Shown: positions 14,991 to 27,497 of the stretch, in pieces | How the letters are laid out: each line of letters opens with the position of its first letter | Position numbering within the stretch: position 1 is the first letter of the stretch | Notes under the pieces: generated by a model | Seen by the model: the letters and a program-made list of their open reading frames with translations, nothing else | The model's database searches: none | What the model was told of the DNA's origin: nothing | Translations under genes and position numbers: made by a program | From: Eudromia elegans | Lineage: Eukaryota; Chordata; Aves; Tinamiformes; Tinamidae | DNA length: 64,000 nt | NCBI GenBank assembly: GCA_003342815.1 | Contig: PTEX01000131.1 | Location: 891,640 to 955,639, forward strand | Direction: 5' to 3'

Positions 14991-15874
14991 GCTAGAGGTG
15001 CACCAGCCTGCAAGAGCCAACGCCAGCAATTCTGAAGCACACAAAGTTGCTCCAAGTTACATGTTATGAGCACGCATGACTCAATGCATGCAGAGTGGAG
15101 GTAGATGCTACCAAGGGGTGCAGAGAATCCATTTAGGCTCCATGTGTTCTGGGCTCTTCAGCTGGGCTAGTAGCAGAGTCTGCATTTGTGGATGCCATCT
15201 AGGAACCCATGAGGAGTTGGGGAGGAGCAGGTGCGCTCCGGAGGCTCTGGACTCTTCCTTGACATTCATTCCAATAGAGCCTAATTCCTGTTTTCCAAAG
15301 TGCCCCAAATGGAGTTGACTCTTGGGAGACACACTTTGGAAGGATTAATTTGGCCCAAACAGAGAGGGTAATGTGGAAACACCACTAAACTCCTGTTGAG
15401 ATGAAGACCAAACTGGAAAGAAAGTCACCCAAAAGCCCCTTTTACAGAAAGCTTTGGAAATGCTGTGAGAAAGATCTCAAAACTCTGTAGTGGTGACACT
15501 TCACAAGTGTCAATTTAAGGTAATAATAGCAGTGATGAATTTATGTGGTAAGCATATTGAGGCAAGCAAACACTCAAGGGCTGCCAGATGCACTTTCTGC
15601 TCCAGCACTCCAGTTTCAGGCTCCCTTGAGCGTCCGGCTGGGTGCCTAAGGGACGGGACTCATTTTGCTGCTATAAACATGTGATGGACGTTAGTTCCCA
15701 TACTCCGAATTAACTAACAGAATACCCAGCCTGGGATTACAAGTCTTCTTGAGGGAATTTTCCAGACCACACTTTCCCAAAAGTTATTAGCCCCACAATC
15801 ACTGTCAAAGAGTTGGATGAAAGCAGAACTCAGTTCTGCGTTCCTTTAAATGTAATTACTTTTTCTTTTCCTTC

Positions 15875-15889
15875 TTTTTTTTTTTTTTT
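15875..15889. repeat. Poly-T tract (15)
   Basis: This T homopolymer lies at the end of a pyrimidine-rich stretch starting near 15,860. It ends in taag, which resembles a splice acceptor, but no exon follows. Confidence 0.85.
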
Positions 15890-16691
15890 AAGGATCAGTG
15901 TAAACTTGGATGAGCCTGAAAATTTTCTGCTGAAGAACAGGGTCAAGACAGAAAGATAAGCATCGGATTTGCCTGCGCACATTTTCTGCACTACTCAGCC
16001 TGTGTCAGCTCTCCCACCAGAATGACTTCGCGGCAGACAGACACTGCCAGCATTAGAAAACATCTAATTATGCTAGTTATGGAAAATCACTAGATGCTAA
16101 CCATCTTCTGGAGGAGGTGGGGCCTCCTACAGCTGAACTGCATTAAGGAGGATGAGAAGGACTTTAGCAATCTGCTCTCCCAGCCTAGTGCTTTGGAACT
16201 ATCATCTATCCCTTTTCAGGAGACCTAAAAAATTGGTGGGCCAATTTCCTCGGGGAATGAAGTGGGGAATTCTCCTCTTCCACTTAGCCTTAACAACACG
16301 AATGCCTTTCCCACTTTAAAAGGGGAAAAAGAAACAGCTAATCATCACATTTAGACTATAAAGCATTGTGATGGATGTCTACAGCTTATTAAGCTGTTGT
16401 GAGGACACAGCACGCTATTTATAAAGTACCAGACATTTATGGATACAGAGATTTGGCAGCCATCATAAGCAAACATTTCCCTTTTCTTCCCATTTCTGGT
16501 CCTGACACTCCAAGGTGCTGAATGCTCTGGCACCTTGTGGAAAACTTGCACAATTTTCACCACTGGATCTTCAAGGATCAGACCAAATGGAAGCTGGCAA
16601 GTAATCCTCCTCCTCCTCCGCTCCTGGGAAGCTGCTATGCTGCTCCACAGGGCCTTTCATCCCAACAGCAGCACACGAGCTACCCAGTCAT

Positions 16692-16724
16692 CACTCACAC
16701 ACACACACACCCCCACACACCCCT
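16692..16724. repeat. CA microsatellite with C interruptions
   Basis: An uninterrupted CA run of about 8 units is followed by CCCCACACACCCC. Confidence 0.85.
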
Positions 16725-17908
16725 CATACCCACGTCCCATGTCCACGTTCCCTGCCCTCCTGCATTCTGCCTCGGGAAGCTGCCCCGATGATCACAAACC
16801 CCCCAGTGGGGCCAGAAGATATTCGAATGGCCATTTAAAACACCACTAGCAACAGTAGCAGCAGCAAGAGCTGCTCTGTTATGGGCACCAGGAGGCCCAC
16901 AAGTTGCCCTGGATCCCTCCAAGCTCCCGTCTTGCTTGCAGGGAGGGGAGAGGCGCAGGTGTGCGGAAATCAACTTTCCTGTTAAAACAGCAGGGATCAG
17001 TCACACAAAGAAGGTGAAGGAGAAGCACACCACGCCAGCACGTTTCTAAGAACCTGAGAGTGATGGTATCGATTCAGATGGCACCTTCTCTTTGTACAAT
17101 ATCACCCTTTAATAGCAAAGGAATGGGAGTATTGGTTTTAGGGCAGCGGGGGAGAAAGAGAAGAAAAGGTTTTACAAAGTCTGTCATCCAAAGGAAAAAT
17201 GTCATCCTGGCTTCTTCAAAGGTTGTCCTTACAGAGCTTGTTATCCAGAGACAGCTTTCTAAAAATAACACGACAAGGAGGATCGCTATCAGAGACAGCT
17301 AGAAAATAACCCTGGCATTAGTCTATGCTGCTCACAAAGCCCAAGTGTGCTAAATTTATTGAGCCATTGCAAGCCTTGAGGCTTTTTAGTTAAGCAATAC
17401 AATGTTGAGAGTGGGGAAAAGAAAGGGGCCAATTTCTCTATAGGCCAGGTTTAGTTTTTTTCCATACGGACACCTTCTTCTACCTGCAGAAGAGTCAGAA
17501 ATCTGTAACGACTAACAACTTAATTGTGAAGCCAAGCACTCTTTCTTCCTCCCTATTATTTACTCACTCTCTACCTTCTACTCATTTTAAATAAAGTCAT
17601 GTTTGGGAGACAAGGGGAAAACATGAAGGACTACCTTTACCTCCCAGATGCTAACATTTTGATAGCTACAATACTCTTAACTGAAGATTTTTGATGGAAA
17701 ATTATCTGAGCTTTTGTAAAAAATCTACCTTCTTACCTTTAGCCAATTTTGGTTGAATTTTATATGTGCATTAGCAAGCATATAACAGGCAAGGCTACAC
17801 AGGCAGAACGGTAGAGGCTGAGCAGATAAGCTACCAAGGTGCAGATTAACTCCTGTTTATCTGGGCTACAGCTGATCCCAACAATTGTGTTTCAGCCTGC
17901 TTTCCATT

Positions 17909-17966
17909 ACACACACACATATATATATACACACACATATATATATACATATGTACACACACACAC
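17909..17966. repeat. Compound CA/TA microsatellite
   Basis: Alternating purine-pyrimidine blocks of (CA)n and (TA)n run for about 58 nt with little interruption. It is the largest dinucleotide repeat seen in the window. Confidence 0.9.
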
Positions 17967-19644
17967 TTAGTTGTAAACAGAAATCGCTGGGGCAACACAC
18001 TACGAAATAGTCCTAGGATTAATCTCAGAAAGTAAAAATCATTTTTTCAATTAAATGCATTGAAAACAAGGGTGTTATACACTTGTTACACACAAAAGCA
18101 GTAAGTTAAAATCCAAATGCTAGGCAGCCTGAAAGCTAAGAAAAGACAAATCAAAAGCTTTGCAATTGTTGTTAATCCAAGGGGAAAAAAAAGAAAAAGG
18201 ATTTTGGGAGAAAGAAAGGAAAATAAAAGCAAGCTTCTTTACCTTTGAAACATATAGTTCATCTATTTAGAATGCAAAATTTTAAACTACTATTTTAACA
18301 CCTCCTAAATACCTTTTAAGCAGGCTCCTATTATGAATTCCCATAAGCATAAAGCTCTTATCTTCCTAACAAAGTATGTGTTATGTATACATAGGAATTG
18401 CCTGCACAAAGGTACATTTTTAATATTTATAAGTCATTTCCTTGGTTTGTGTATTTTGGGGAAGTAAAGATTGCATGCCTTGTCTGGAGTTAAGTTTTAA
18501 AAGCGCATGGATAAATATCCTCGCAATGATGCAATATTCTGCATTTCTATGAGATGAGAATTACCCAGGCCATCCGCCTTCACAGGAGACAGAGCTGAGA
18601 AAGCCATCGGGCTTATTGTGCAAGTTACCACTTCTATACATCGTAGATCTGAATTAGACGGTAGTTTACATATTTTCTTGACTTAAAATTTTGAAATCTG
18701 AGTATTTTTATGTCAGTTGAGTAGGAAACGGCAATAAAGATCTTGTCCAAGTCCCAGTAAGATAGCACAGTTTTGCAAACTGGATACCTAGGTGGAATCT
18801 AACGGAGAAAAAGCTAAGACGGTCTTTCTAAATATAATTCTGAAGTAATTTTTGATGCAACTCCTGTTAGATTTTTGCTGCTTTTTTTAAATCTTTTCAA
18901 TATGGTCAAACGGTGTTTGGGGGCTGGAGAGGGATTTTCCTCCCCGGATTATTTCTTAGGTGACATATCAGATCGCCAATAAGCCCGTCTAAAATATGAT
19001 TTCTTTTCCAGCATCAGGTCGTAGTTGCAACAAGCACCACTATAAAACGCTTCCCTGAACACTTGCAGAATCTGACAGATTCTACCAAAAAAATCAAAAA
19101 ATAAATCCAAGGAAAACGTCATTGTAATGCCCAATTCCTGCTGCGAAAGCTCTGCAAAACATGCTGGGCAGAGCTGACATAGATGCAATCTCTCTGAAGG
19201 AGCGTTTGCTAGCTCAGCCGTTGAGCCCTTCATGTTCCATGTGCTTCAATTAACTATGGCATTTTCCTTCCGTATTTTTGATCTCTGGAGAGCTTTATCT
19301 CAGGAGCAGGCTGTGGCAAAGGAGCGAGCTCTTGAAAGTAGCCTATTTTGTATCAGCTTTTAGAGGATTAAGAGCTTGTTTGTTAAAAGATTTATTTTTT
19401 TTTTTCCAGACACACATGCACACGCTAACACTCAGAAATAACATTTGATTGGAAAAAAATAATTCAAGTGCCGAAAGGCAAATCACCCATAAATTCAAGT
19501 AGAAAAATAAATGAGGTCCTGAAGGTAGTTTCCATGGAATCAGTGAAAGCTACTGACGTAGGAAACGGAACCTGTTCCAAAAAGTAAAGTCATTTCACCC
19601 AAGGGCACCGTAGACTTATCCGGTGCCAGAGAGCATCAGGAGGA

Positions 19645-19990
19645 GATGACCACGCCGTCCCTAGGAAGCCCTGAGCAACGACACGGTACCAAGACCTTTG
19701 GAGTGATGGACAGAGACGTTTCAGACCGCGCTGGCTCTTTATTCCCCCGAATCATGGAGGATTTGCTCTGTTATCAGCACCGACAGCCTTTTTTCCCCCG
19801 GAGCAAGGGGGAAGATACAGGAAGCACATGCTGCAGGCTGCCACAAACGGGCGTGACGGCCCGAGCGCGGTGACCTGCGCCTCCCCACTGCAGCCGGGCC
19901 CCAAAGTCACCAACCAGACAGGCGGGACGTGCACGCGGGGCACAGAAGGGAAATTCAGTAAAAAACGATTAATACCAGATAGCCGCCAAG
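19645..19990. other. CpG-dense patch, intergenic
   Basis: About 25 CpG are counted in 345 nt, concentrated at 19,850-19,945. The flanks are AT-rich. No gene was recognised; it could be a regulatory element or a GC-rich repeat remnant. Confidence 0.4.
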
Positions 19991-22059
19991 CTCTTATTTC
20001 ATCAGGAAGGGAATAAAGCAGCATATTGCTGCTCTCAGACCCCACCGCTTAGTGCTTTTTCTCAGAACAACCATATTCTGCTCAAATTGGTGTTGTCTAT
20101 TGTAATGACAAACATCTCATCCAGCAACACAGTGAGTATTTGCTCTGGAAATAGCTGCATATCCCTAAGAATCGCAGATGTGAGAATTGCAATGCTAGTT
20201 TGTGTGTCAGCAGGGGCTGCCCATACTTACTGTCAGACAGTTATGGACTACTGACCAATTTATGACAAGATTCATAGCAAACTACCAGTGAATTTATAAA
20301 AAGTTCTTCCGGCTGCAATAAGCAAGCTGAGGCTGCGGAGGTGCAATGACATTTCAGATCCTGCTCACGTTCCTCTGAGCTCTATCACACGCACAGGACT
20401 CTTTCAGCGTAACACTCGCTACCCGTTTCCTTTCTCCTCGCTCTCACTCCGTCCCCTCAGATCTGCTTCCTCCCTTGCCCCAGGGTCACCAGAGCTGCAG
20501 GTATTCCGTGCCCATGACTATGTTTTCTCTGGGTTTATTCTCTGCATTATTCTTCTTTCTATATCCTGTCCAAATAATAGAAGTGTTTTCCTAGATGGAG
20601 TTTCTAATGACGAAGGATGAAGGATGATTCAACATCCAAATGCTAACATTCAGGTTCTTATAAACATCCTCATCTTTTTTCCTTGGCTTTCAGGTTAGCC
20701 ATGAGCACAGTTTAGATCAAAACAGGAATATACAGTGGATAGAAAGCTTTAAAAGGTGTAAAAGACTCGCTAGAAACTAGATTGGAAACATTTTAATAAG
20801 CTTATAACACAAACGTCTGGATGAATTTGTCACAATTCGTGCACTTGTCATACAACTCTGGAATTATTCCAATTGATTTTGCGTAGAAAACTCTTACCCC
20901 ACTAAAATTATCTCGAGGTACCAGTTAACCCATGAGCTGCACTGTTTCACACCAGAAGTGGCTGAGGTTTTTTGCCAGATTGGATGATCAGCTGGCACTA
21001 CTGTCTCATCATATGGACTCCTGCATAGGAAAGCAGTTTTCTTTGCATAGACATTAAACAAGAGCGTCAGACATAAAGCCACAAATAGGATCGATGCGCC
21101 ATTTAGCAAGAAGGGAAGAGGTTCTGTGTTAAGTCTCTCATTCCAGTTACTTATTATGGAAGAAACAGATGGGATTTAATTTTTGCCTAACTGTTATGAA
21201 CTATGAATAACTCCTCAGTCAACGCTGAGGGAGTGAAAAGATATAACAATGCAGTCCGGAGACCAAAATATAAAATATGATCCCACATGCAGAATAAATG
21301 GGACTGTCACCTGACTTATTGATCCCACCATCATTTCCCCACATTGCAAAAACCTGGACCTTAGCTGCTTTACATTGTCTGGCACGAACACTTTGATCGA
21401 ATTCAAAGTCCTGATTCAAAGCCACCAAAGTCCATCAGTACATCTCCTCTGGTGTCAAAGGCTGCCCTGGCTCTGAGGAATCTGCTCTTCAGATCCTTGT
21501 GTCGGACAGACTATTTATTCTCTCAGACAGTGCTTGCTTGGGCTTTCTGTCTTGCTTTTCGTACGTTGCTGCCCTATTTACTATCTCTTTCAAGTCTCTC
21601 TTCTAATTTAAGCTATGAACTTTTTGGTTTACTTCTCATTGCTGAAACTCATCCCCCACAGCAACCACACTGTTTTGGTGGAGGAACATGTCACAGCTTC
21701 TGGAAAAAATATTTAATTGCAGCATTATTGTATAATTTCCACGTTACCTGTGAGAACTAGTTGCATTACATGTGGTTTGTCTTTCCATTTACATAAGGGG
21801 AGGTGGGTGGGAGGGAATCCTAAGCTAAAAAAATACTTTCCTAGCCTGTTTTCTCCATGCTCAGCCCTGCTCTCCCTGAAGCCAGTTGGAGGTTTGCCAC
21901 TGATCTAAACAGGAGATTGAAAGGGCTCGAAACCAGCTCCTGAGACCTGTCCCCAGCCACACCACTCTTGGCCACAGCCAGGGGTTATTTTCCTTACTCT
22001 TTAGACTGTGAGGATAACACGGCCACCTCCACCGCTATAAAGGAGATCAGCTCCTTTCT

Positions 22060-22345
22060 AAACTAAAAGTCATGTTAACAGCTGAGGACTGAAGGAGCCA
22101 GGAGCGGATATTTCTGCTGGGCTACAAAAGGGCTTCTGTGGGTAGCGGGCAATCAGAGCAAAGGCGCTTGTAGCTGTATGGATCATCAGCTAATTATAGG
22201 TCTTAATCATCTGCGTATTGCAGAAAATAGCCGTGCTGCAAATCAGATCCACTCAGTCCCCGTACAGACTGGTACAAATCTGAGAAGTAATTGTAAGGGG
22301 AGCTCCTAATTGTAAGAGTCTCCTTAATCTGGTGGTACCACCATG
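22060..22345. promoter_or_regulatory. Possible enhancer with clustered TAAT sites
   Basis: Several homeodomain-like cores occur close together: ctaattata near 22,190, ttaatcat near 22,203, and two copies of taattgtaag at 22288-22297 and 22308-22317, spaced 20 bp. The block is moderate in GC and non-repetitive. This is inference from motif clustering only. Confidence 0.2.
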
Positions 22346-25300
22346 CATGGTGGCATTCGGGAAGCGAATCTCATACGTGTGGCAACTTTAACAGCACAGG
22401 GGAAGACAAACGGCAGATATTCCTCCAGCTAGGGAATTTATAAACAAATAGATGAAATATTAAATACAGATCACAAAGAACTTAACCATCTGCAATAGCC
22501 TACAAAAACATTAACCCTGACAACCTAAGCTGAATATTTAAAATGCATTAGCTCATTTTCAAATTTGCTGCTTAAAAAAGCCTCTCTCTCGAGCTGTGAT
22601 ATCCACCAGCCTCCCTGCCTACAACAGGCTCGCACTCGCTCACAGGTGCCGGGCCATTGCAGAGCCAGCACGTGGGTCCTTCACCCAAGGGCTCCCAGCT
22701 GCTGTGGAGCACCCATTACGCCCGATTTAGATCCGCCACTTGCACATGCTCACACAACACCTACCCATACACATGGAAAATGCACCAATTCACTCATGCA
22801 TATGAAATATATAAGGTCATCAAAGAACGTGATTCAGGGCCTATTCACAGAAGGGTCGGGTGTGATGTTCTAAGCAGGCTTTGGAGATGTGCCTGTGCAC
22901 GTCCTCGCTCAGTGCCTAGCCGGGTCAGCGGCAGTCCATCCACTCACCTGGGGGGATTTCTGAAGCAGGGATCAGATTAAGTCTCTTGTTTGCTAATCTC
23001 ATTCGGATCATTATGAGCTGCTTTCTCTTGATGCAATTTTTCACTCCTCGTTTTTGTTAAACAAGACATTTCTGCTTGGTGGAGTTTTGGACTTCATTTT
23101 CTATTTAAGGCAAAGACACAAGATGACTATTAAAATAATGCTAAAAACAATGTGATCCTATTCACAGAGGTCTGTATCACTACCAATTATAAAAAAAGGG
23201 GGAGGTAGAACAACCAGTATCCATGGATTAGTCAGAAAACCTACTGTGAAGATGCATCTGGCACTGGGGCAGTATGACCGCAAGCACCTGCATGGTGACA
23301 AAGGTGACACTGCCTGTCCTTACAGCAACTAGAGCCTGCAGGGGGTCCCCTCCCCACACGTGGGGGGGCAAAATAAAGTGTGCTCCATAAAAATAAAGAT
23401 AAGGAATAAAAAACAAATAACACGGATACATTCAGCACATGCCTTTCCTTGAACCATGCTTCACAAATGCCAAGAGAGATGAGTATGTGATTCTCAAATG
23501 TTTAACAAAAACCCTGTGCACCGGATGACACAAGGAATTCAGACTGCTGATTTTCCAGAAGTGGGAAACAATCCACATTTAAAGCGACCTCCAAATCCCC
23601 ATAGCGTAAATGATCTCTGCCCAAAAATCCTCTGCTCTAGGCTGCACGTGTCGAGCTGGGCCAGATGACGTTTCTTCTGGTTTGCTTTGCTGAACTGTCT
23701 GTTTCCATCTTCCCCCACTTCTAATGCAGCTAAAGAGGCAATCAAGGCGTGCATTGGTTTGCATACACAAACCACCTAAGCCGTGCACTCAGCGCCTCTT
23801 GTATAGAGTTGCTTTGCATTTCCTGGCTGCCACATCCGCTCGTTTTTCATCATGCGTTTAGATGTTTAGTGTTTTGTGGCAGGAACCATCTGCTTGCTCT
23901 GTAGAATGGCTAATGAAATGGGTATCCCGTCCCCTACTGAAGCATCTGGTTGCTACTTCTTTATTACCAACAACAAATGAGAAATGCTACGTTTCATATT
24001 TAAAGAGAAAATAAATGTTATTTTGATTTTTTTTTAAAAAAGCTTGTATCGAAAAAACAAACTTTTGCAGAATGGCAAATAAAAAAAAAAGGATTTTTCC
24101 CTTCTCCATAAGCATGTTTACATGCTTGTATCATTGGACACTGCATACATGTCACCACAGGGTAGCAAGGATCCAGGCAGAAGTGTATGAAAAACTAAAA
24201 TTGGTGTGGCCCCTTCTCACAGAAATCCCTTTGAAATGTGTGTCTTGAATAATTTGCAGCATTAAAGCAGCACTGCATTACAAAGGAAGACAGGAGGGGG
24301 TGTTTTTTTTATGATTAAAGTGACTGGTAGTCCGTAATGGGATAGATGGTGGAATAATATAATGTCTCTCTCCTGAAGCCAAAGTGGCTGTGCAAGCGTG
24401 GCCAGCCACAAAGCCTGAGCACGAGGATTCATCCAGGTGCAGCTGCTGCCGCCTCAGAGCTGCAGGTAGTGCCCTTTAATGTGGTTTTGGGCTATTGCAC
24501 TCTGGCTTTCAGCTACGATCAGCTAAATAAGGCCCGAGGTGTGCGGAGGGGAAACTGTGTTAGCCTGGAAAGAGAAGCAGAGCCCGTAGGAAGCGTTGGA
24601 GCAGCCCTTTGCAAGCAGCGCCCCGTCACACCCGTCACCAGCACTGCCCACTGCCCACACAAGTCACGAGGAGCACCGTCATCAACTACTTGTCAAACGA
24701 GTGACTACCAAGATTTACCCTTTTCATCTGCTTTGGAGAGAGAGCTCCAAGATACCTACATGCAAGAATCACTAAAAGAAGTTTTGAATAGCACAAAATT
24801 TCTCTAAGTTTATTGACAGTTTTTGTCCAAAAGCAATGAAATACTTTAGAAAAAGCACTATTCCAAAACACCTGAAACCCCCCGCTGTACTCCACTTGAA
24901 AACTTTCTGCCACTAAGCTGAAGTCTGTATTCAAACAGCTATTCTGGGTGCTGCAGATTATTGACATTTCATCACAAAAACTCTCATATGTTAAGTTCCT
25001 GACTTTATGGAATTAGACTGAAGACAGTCATAATGAAATATTAAATCAGCTTTATAATCCGCATTAGATTGCAGAATTTTGCAATTATCTTGTTCATCAC
25101 GCTGAGCTTTACAGTACTAGACCATAGGGTACGCCGGGGACAGTCAGCATTATGATCGGATATCCAAGCACGGAATTCCAGATGTTGACAGTACCTATGG
25201 GCTTTTGATGACCTGGGCTTGGGGACTGCTTCAAAGTGGAGCCAGACTTACAGCTCTGAGCCAGTGATGGCACTTGCTCAGCTCTCTGGAGGCTCTGCTT

Positions 25301-27452
25301 GAGCCCTAGCTAACAAACACAGCACAAAGTAATATAAATGAGATTTAATTACCTGCGTATCTATCTACTCCTGCTACAGGCCTGGCAGTTGTTATTGAAC
25401 TCCATCAGCAGCACAGAAAAACTCGGAAAAAAGGAACAGCACAAAAACAAGCATTAACAAGGCTAAACACCCAGCAAGCTTTTGTTAGCACAAAAACCTG
25501 CTGCCTGGGTCGACAGGACTGCCCTGCAAGATGCTCCCCCGCTCCGGCGCTTGCTCGCTCTGCCTCTCGGTGCCGTGCTTGGCTACCAGAAGGTCCCCGT
25601 GCCCCTAGGGCTGTTTGTCTCCACGTCCTTATCAAACACATCTCCTGCAAGCTCCGCGCGCAGACTGTTCCGTGACCCGACTCCCTGCTTGGCTTTTTAT
25701 TACTCCTAGGGCAGATACGCGCTGTGATCTCCCTCCAAGAAAACAGCCTCCAAAAAATACATCTAGGATCAGGCACTTCTGTCAAAATAAAAGAACATAC
25801 GTGGTTAGGCAAGCAGAAGCCAGTCATAAAACACAGAAGTCTGTATAATGATCAATTTTAGTAAGATGCTGACTGGGCACTCCAATTTTTTCAAATACCT
25901 CAGTCACAAAGTTTTACAGGTGGGGAAAAGTACTTTGTTGTCATATGGATTGTAGTTATAAGATAAGTTTATCTAATCACCATTTCCCAAGTATTAAATG
26001 CGAAATACATGCATTTTGCCATAGCTAGTTTTGAGAGCCAGGAACACTGCACAACAACGGCACCGAACGGCAAACCCCAGATAATCCAAGGTTCCTCTCA
26101 AGCCGGGGTGGGCAGAGCAGCAACCTTCAGATCTCTTCTGTCTGTGGTTTATACGGGGCAGTTTAATCTGTGGCAAGCCTCAGCAGAGGCAGCTGCTCAC
26201 ATGGGGTGTCAGGCATCAGGTTCTTCCCAGGAAGGAGAAGCCTCGCCAGGGTCTATCCCAGGCCACCTCATCACAGCCGTGAGGAGCAGCAGGACGAGTT
26301 TCCTTTCCAGAGGACAGAGAGCAGACAGAGTCCCCAAAGCAGCCAGCCCAGGCTGATACACACCAAGAATACCAGCCTCACTCCCAAAGAGCAAAACCAG
26401 GTACCAGAGAAACATCTGAGAATATTTTGAGATGAAAATAAAAGTTTCCTGCATTGTTTTCCATTTCCAATCTCTTCTCAAAAATAGCTCTGAGCAGCTC
26501 AGAGCTCTGACTAAGGACGGTAGTGTTTAGGAGGATAAGGATCTGGAACAGAATCCAAGTTTGCATCTAACCCTGTACCACGAGCTCCAGCACAGCTGCA
26601 CGCTGCAGTGCAGTGCAAAGGAACGATACCCAGCACTGAATGGGGCTCTGCTATAGAAAATATGACAAGGTGGGCATGATAGCACATTTTCCACTGCTTT
26701 AAAAACCTTCCTTGAAACAGTTCCAACTCTGAAGATTCTTCCAAGACCCCTAATTCTGGTATTTTTATTTCCACCTTTTTGTAAGATTCGTTTTTTTTCT
26801 ACAGAAAACCCTCCAGTGCTGCTGTGCATGCAAACCAAGCTTCTATACCTAGTCTCAAGATTTCCTGACCGTCTCGCAACACATATGGATTACTTATAAT
26901 TTGGGGTTTTTGAGCAGTCTCACACACTGCTTGGGGGCTATAAACACCTGGAAGATGCATTCACCAGTACATGGTAACGCTGGCAGCTTAGGACAGGCAT
27001 GATAACAGACCATGAGCAGACTCAGCGGGCTGTGATTTCAGCAGGAAGACTCTTCAGTCACTCTGTCCCGGGAGTTATAGCACTGAACTGGACAAGCCTG
27101 CGTGGCAGTGAACCCCACCAGTCCTTCCCAGGTGTCCTCCAGCCACCTTTAAAAGAACACTTAGGTAATGAAAAAAGATCAACCAAAATAAAAAATGCAC
27201 AAGTAGGATAAACCTGTAGAAGGACTAGCGTTTTTTTGGACAAGATACGGTTCCTTGAGCGAGGAGGAGTGAACGCTGCTTGTTTCCATCCTTGCCAGAA
27301 GACTCCATCTTTCTACAAGACCACAGCCAACAAACCAGTAAGGGACATAGTGCCCATAAGTTAGCCTTGCTAACTCACGAGGTGACATCTGGATGCATAT
27401 GGATGAGGAGGCAGATGACAGCACTTTTTTTTTTTTTTTTTAAGAATTCTGT

Positions 27453-27497
27453 NNNNNNNNNNNNNNNNNNNNNNNNNNNNNNNNNNNNNNNNNNNNN
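27453..27497. other. Assembly gap (45 N)
   Basis: A run of 45 undetermined bases comes shortly after a 17-base T run (27425-27441). The homopolymer may have broken the assembly. The true gap length is unknown. Confidence 0.98.

Larger units (their letters stand above)
11451..27452. other. Intergenic, no gene recognised
   Basis: This is mixed-composition DNA with GC-richer islands at about 11.5-12.0, 14.4-15.3, 19.65-20.0 and 25.5-25.7 kb. The longest frame is 159 codons (11518-11997, plus), which overlaps an opposing frame and has no recognisable domain. CA and CA/TA microsatellites and a purine-rich block are listed separately. Confidence 0.55.

Noticed and set aside
15860..15960. Pyrimidine tract ending in AG that resembles a splice acceptor
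   Set aside because: The sequence after it shows no open, conserved exon or downstream donor.
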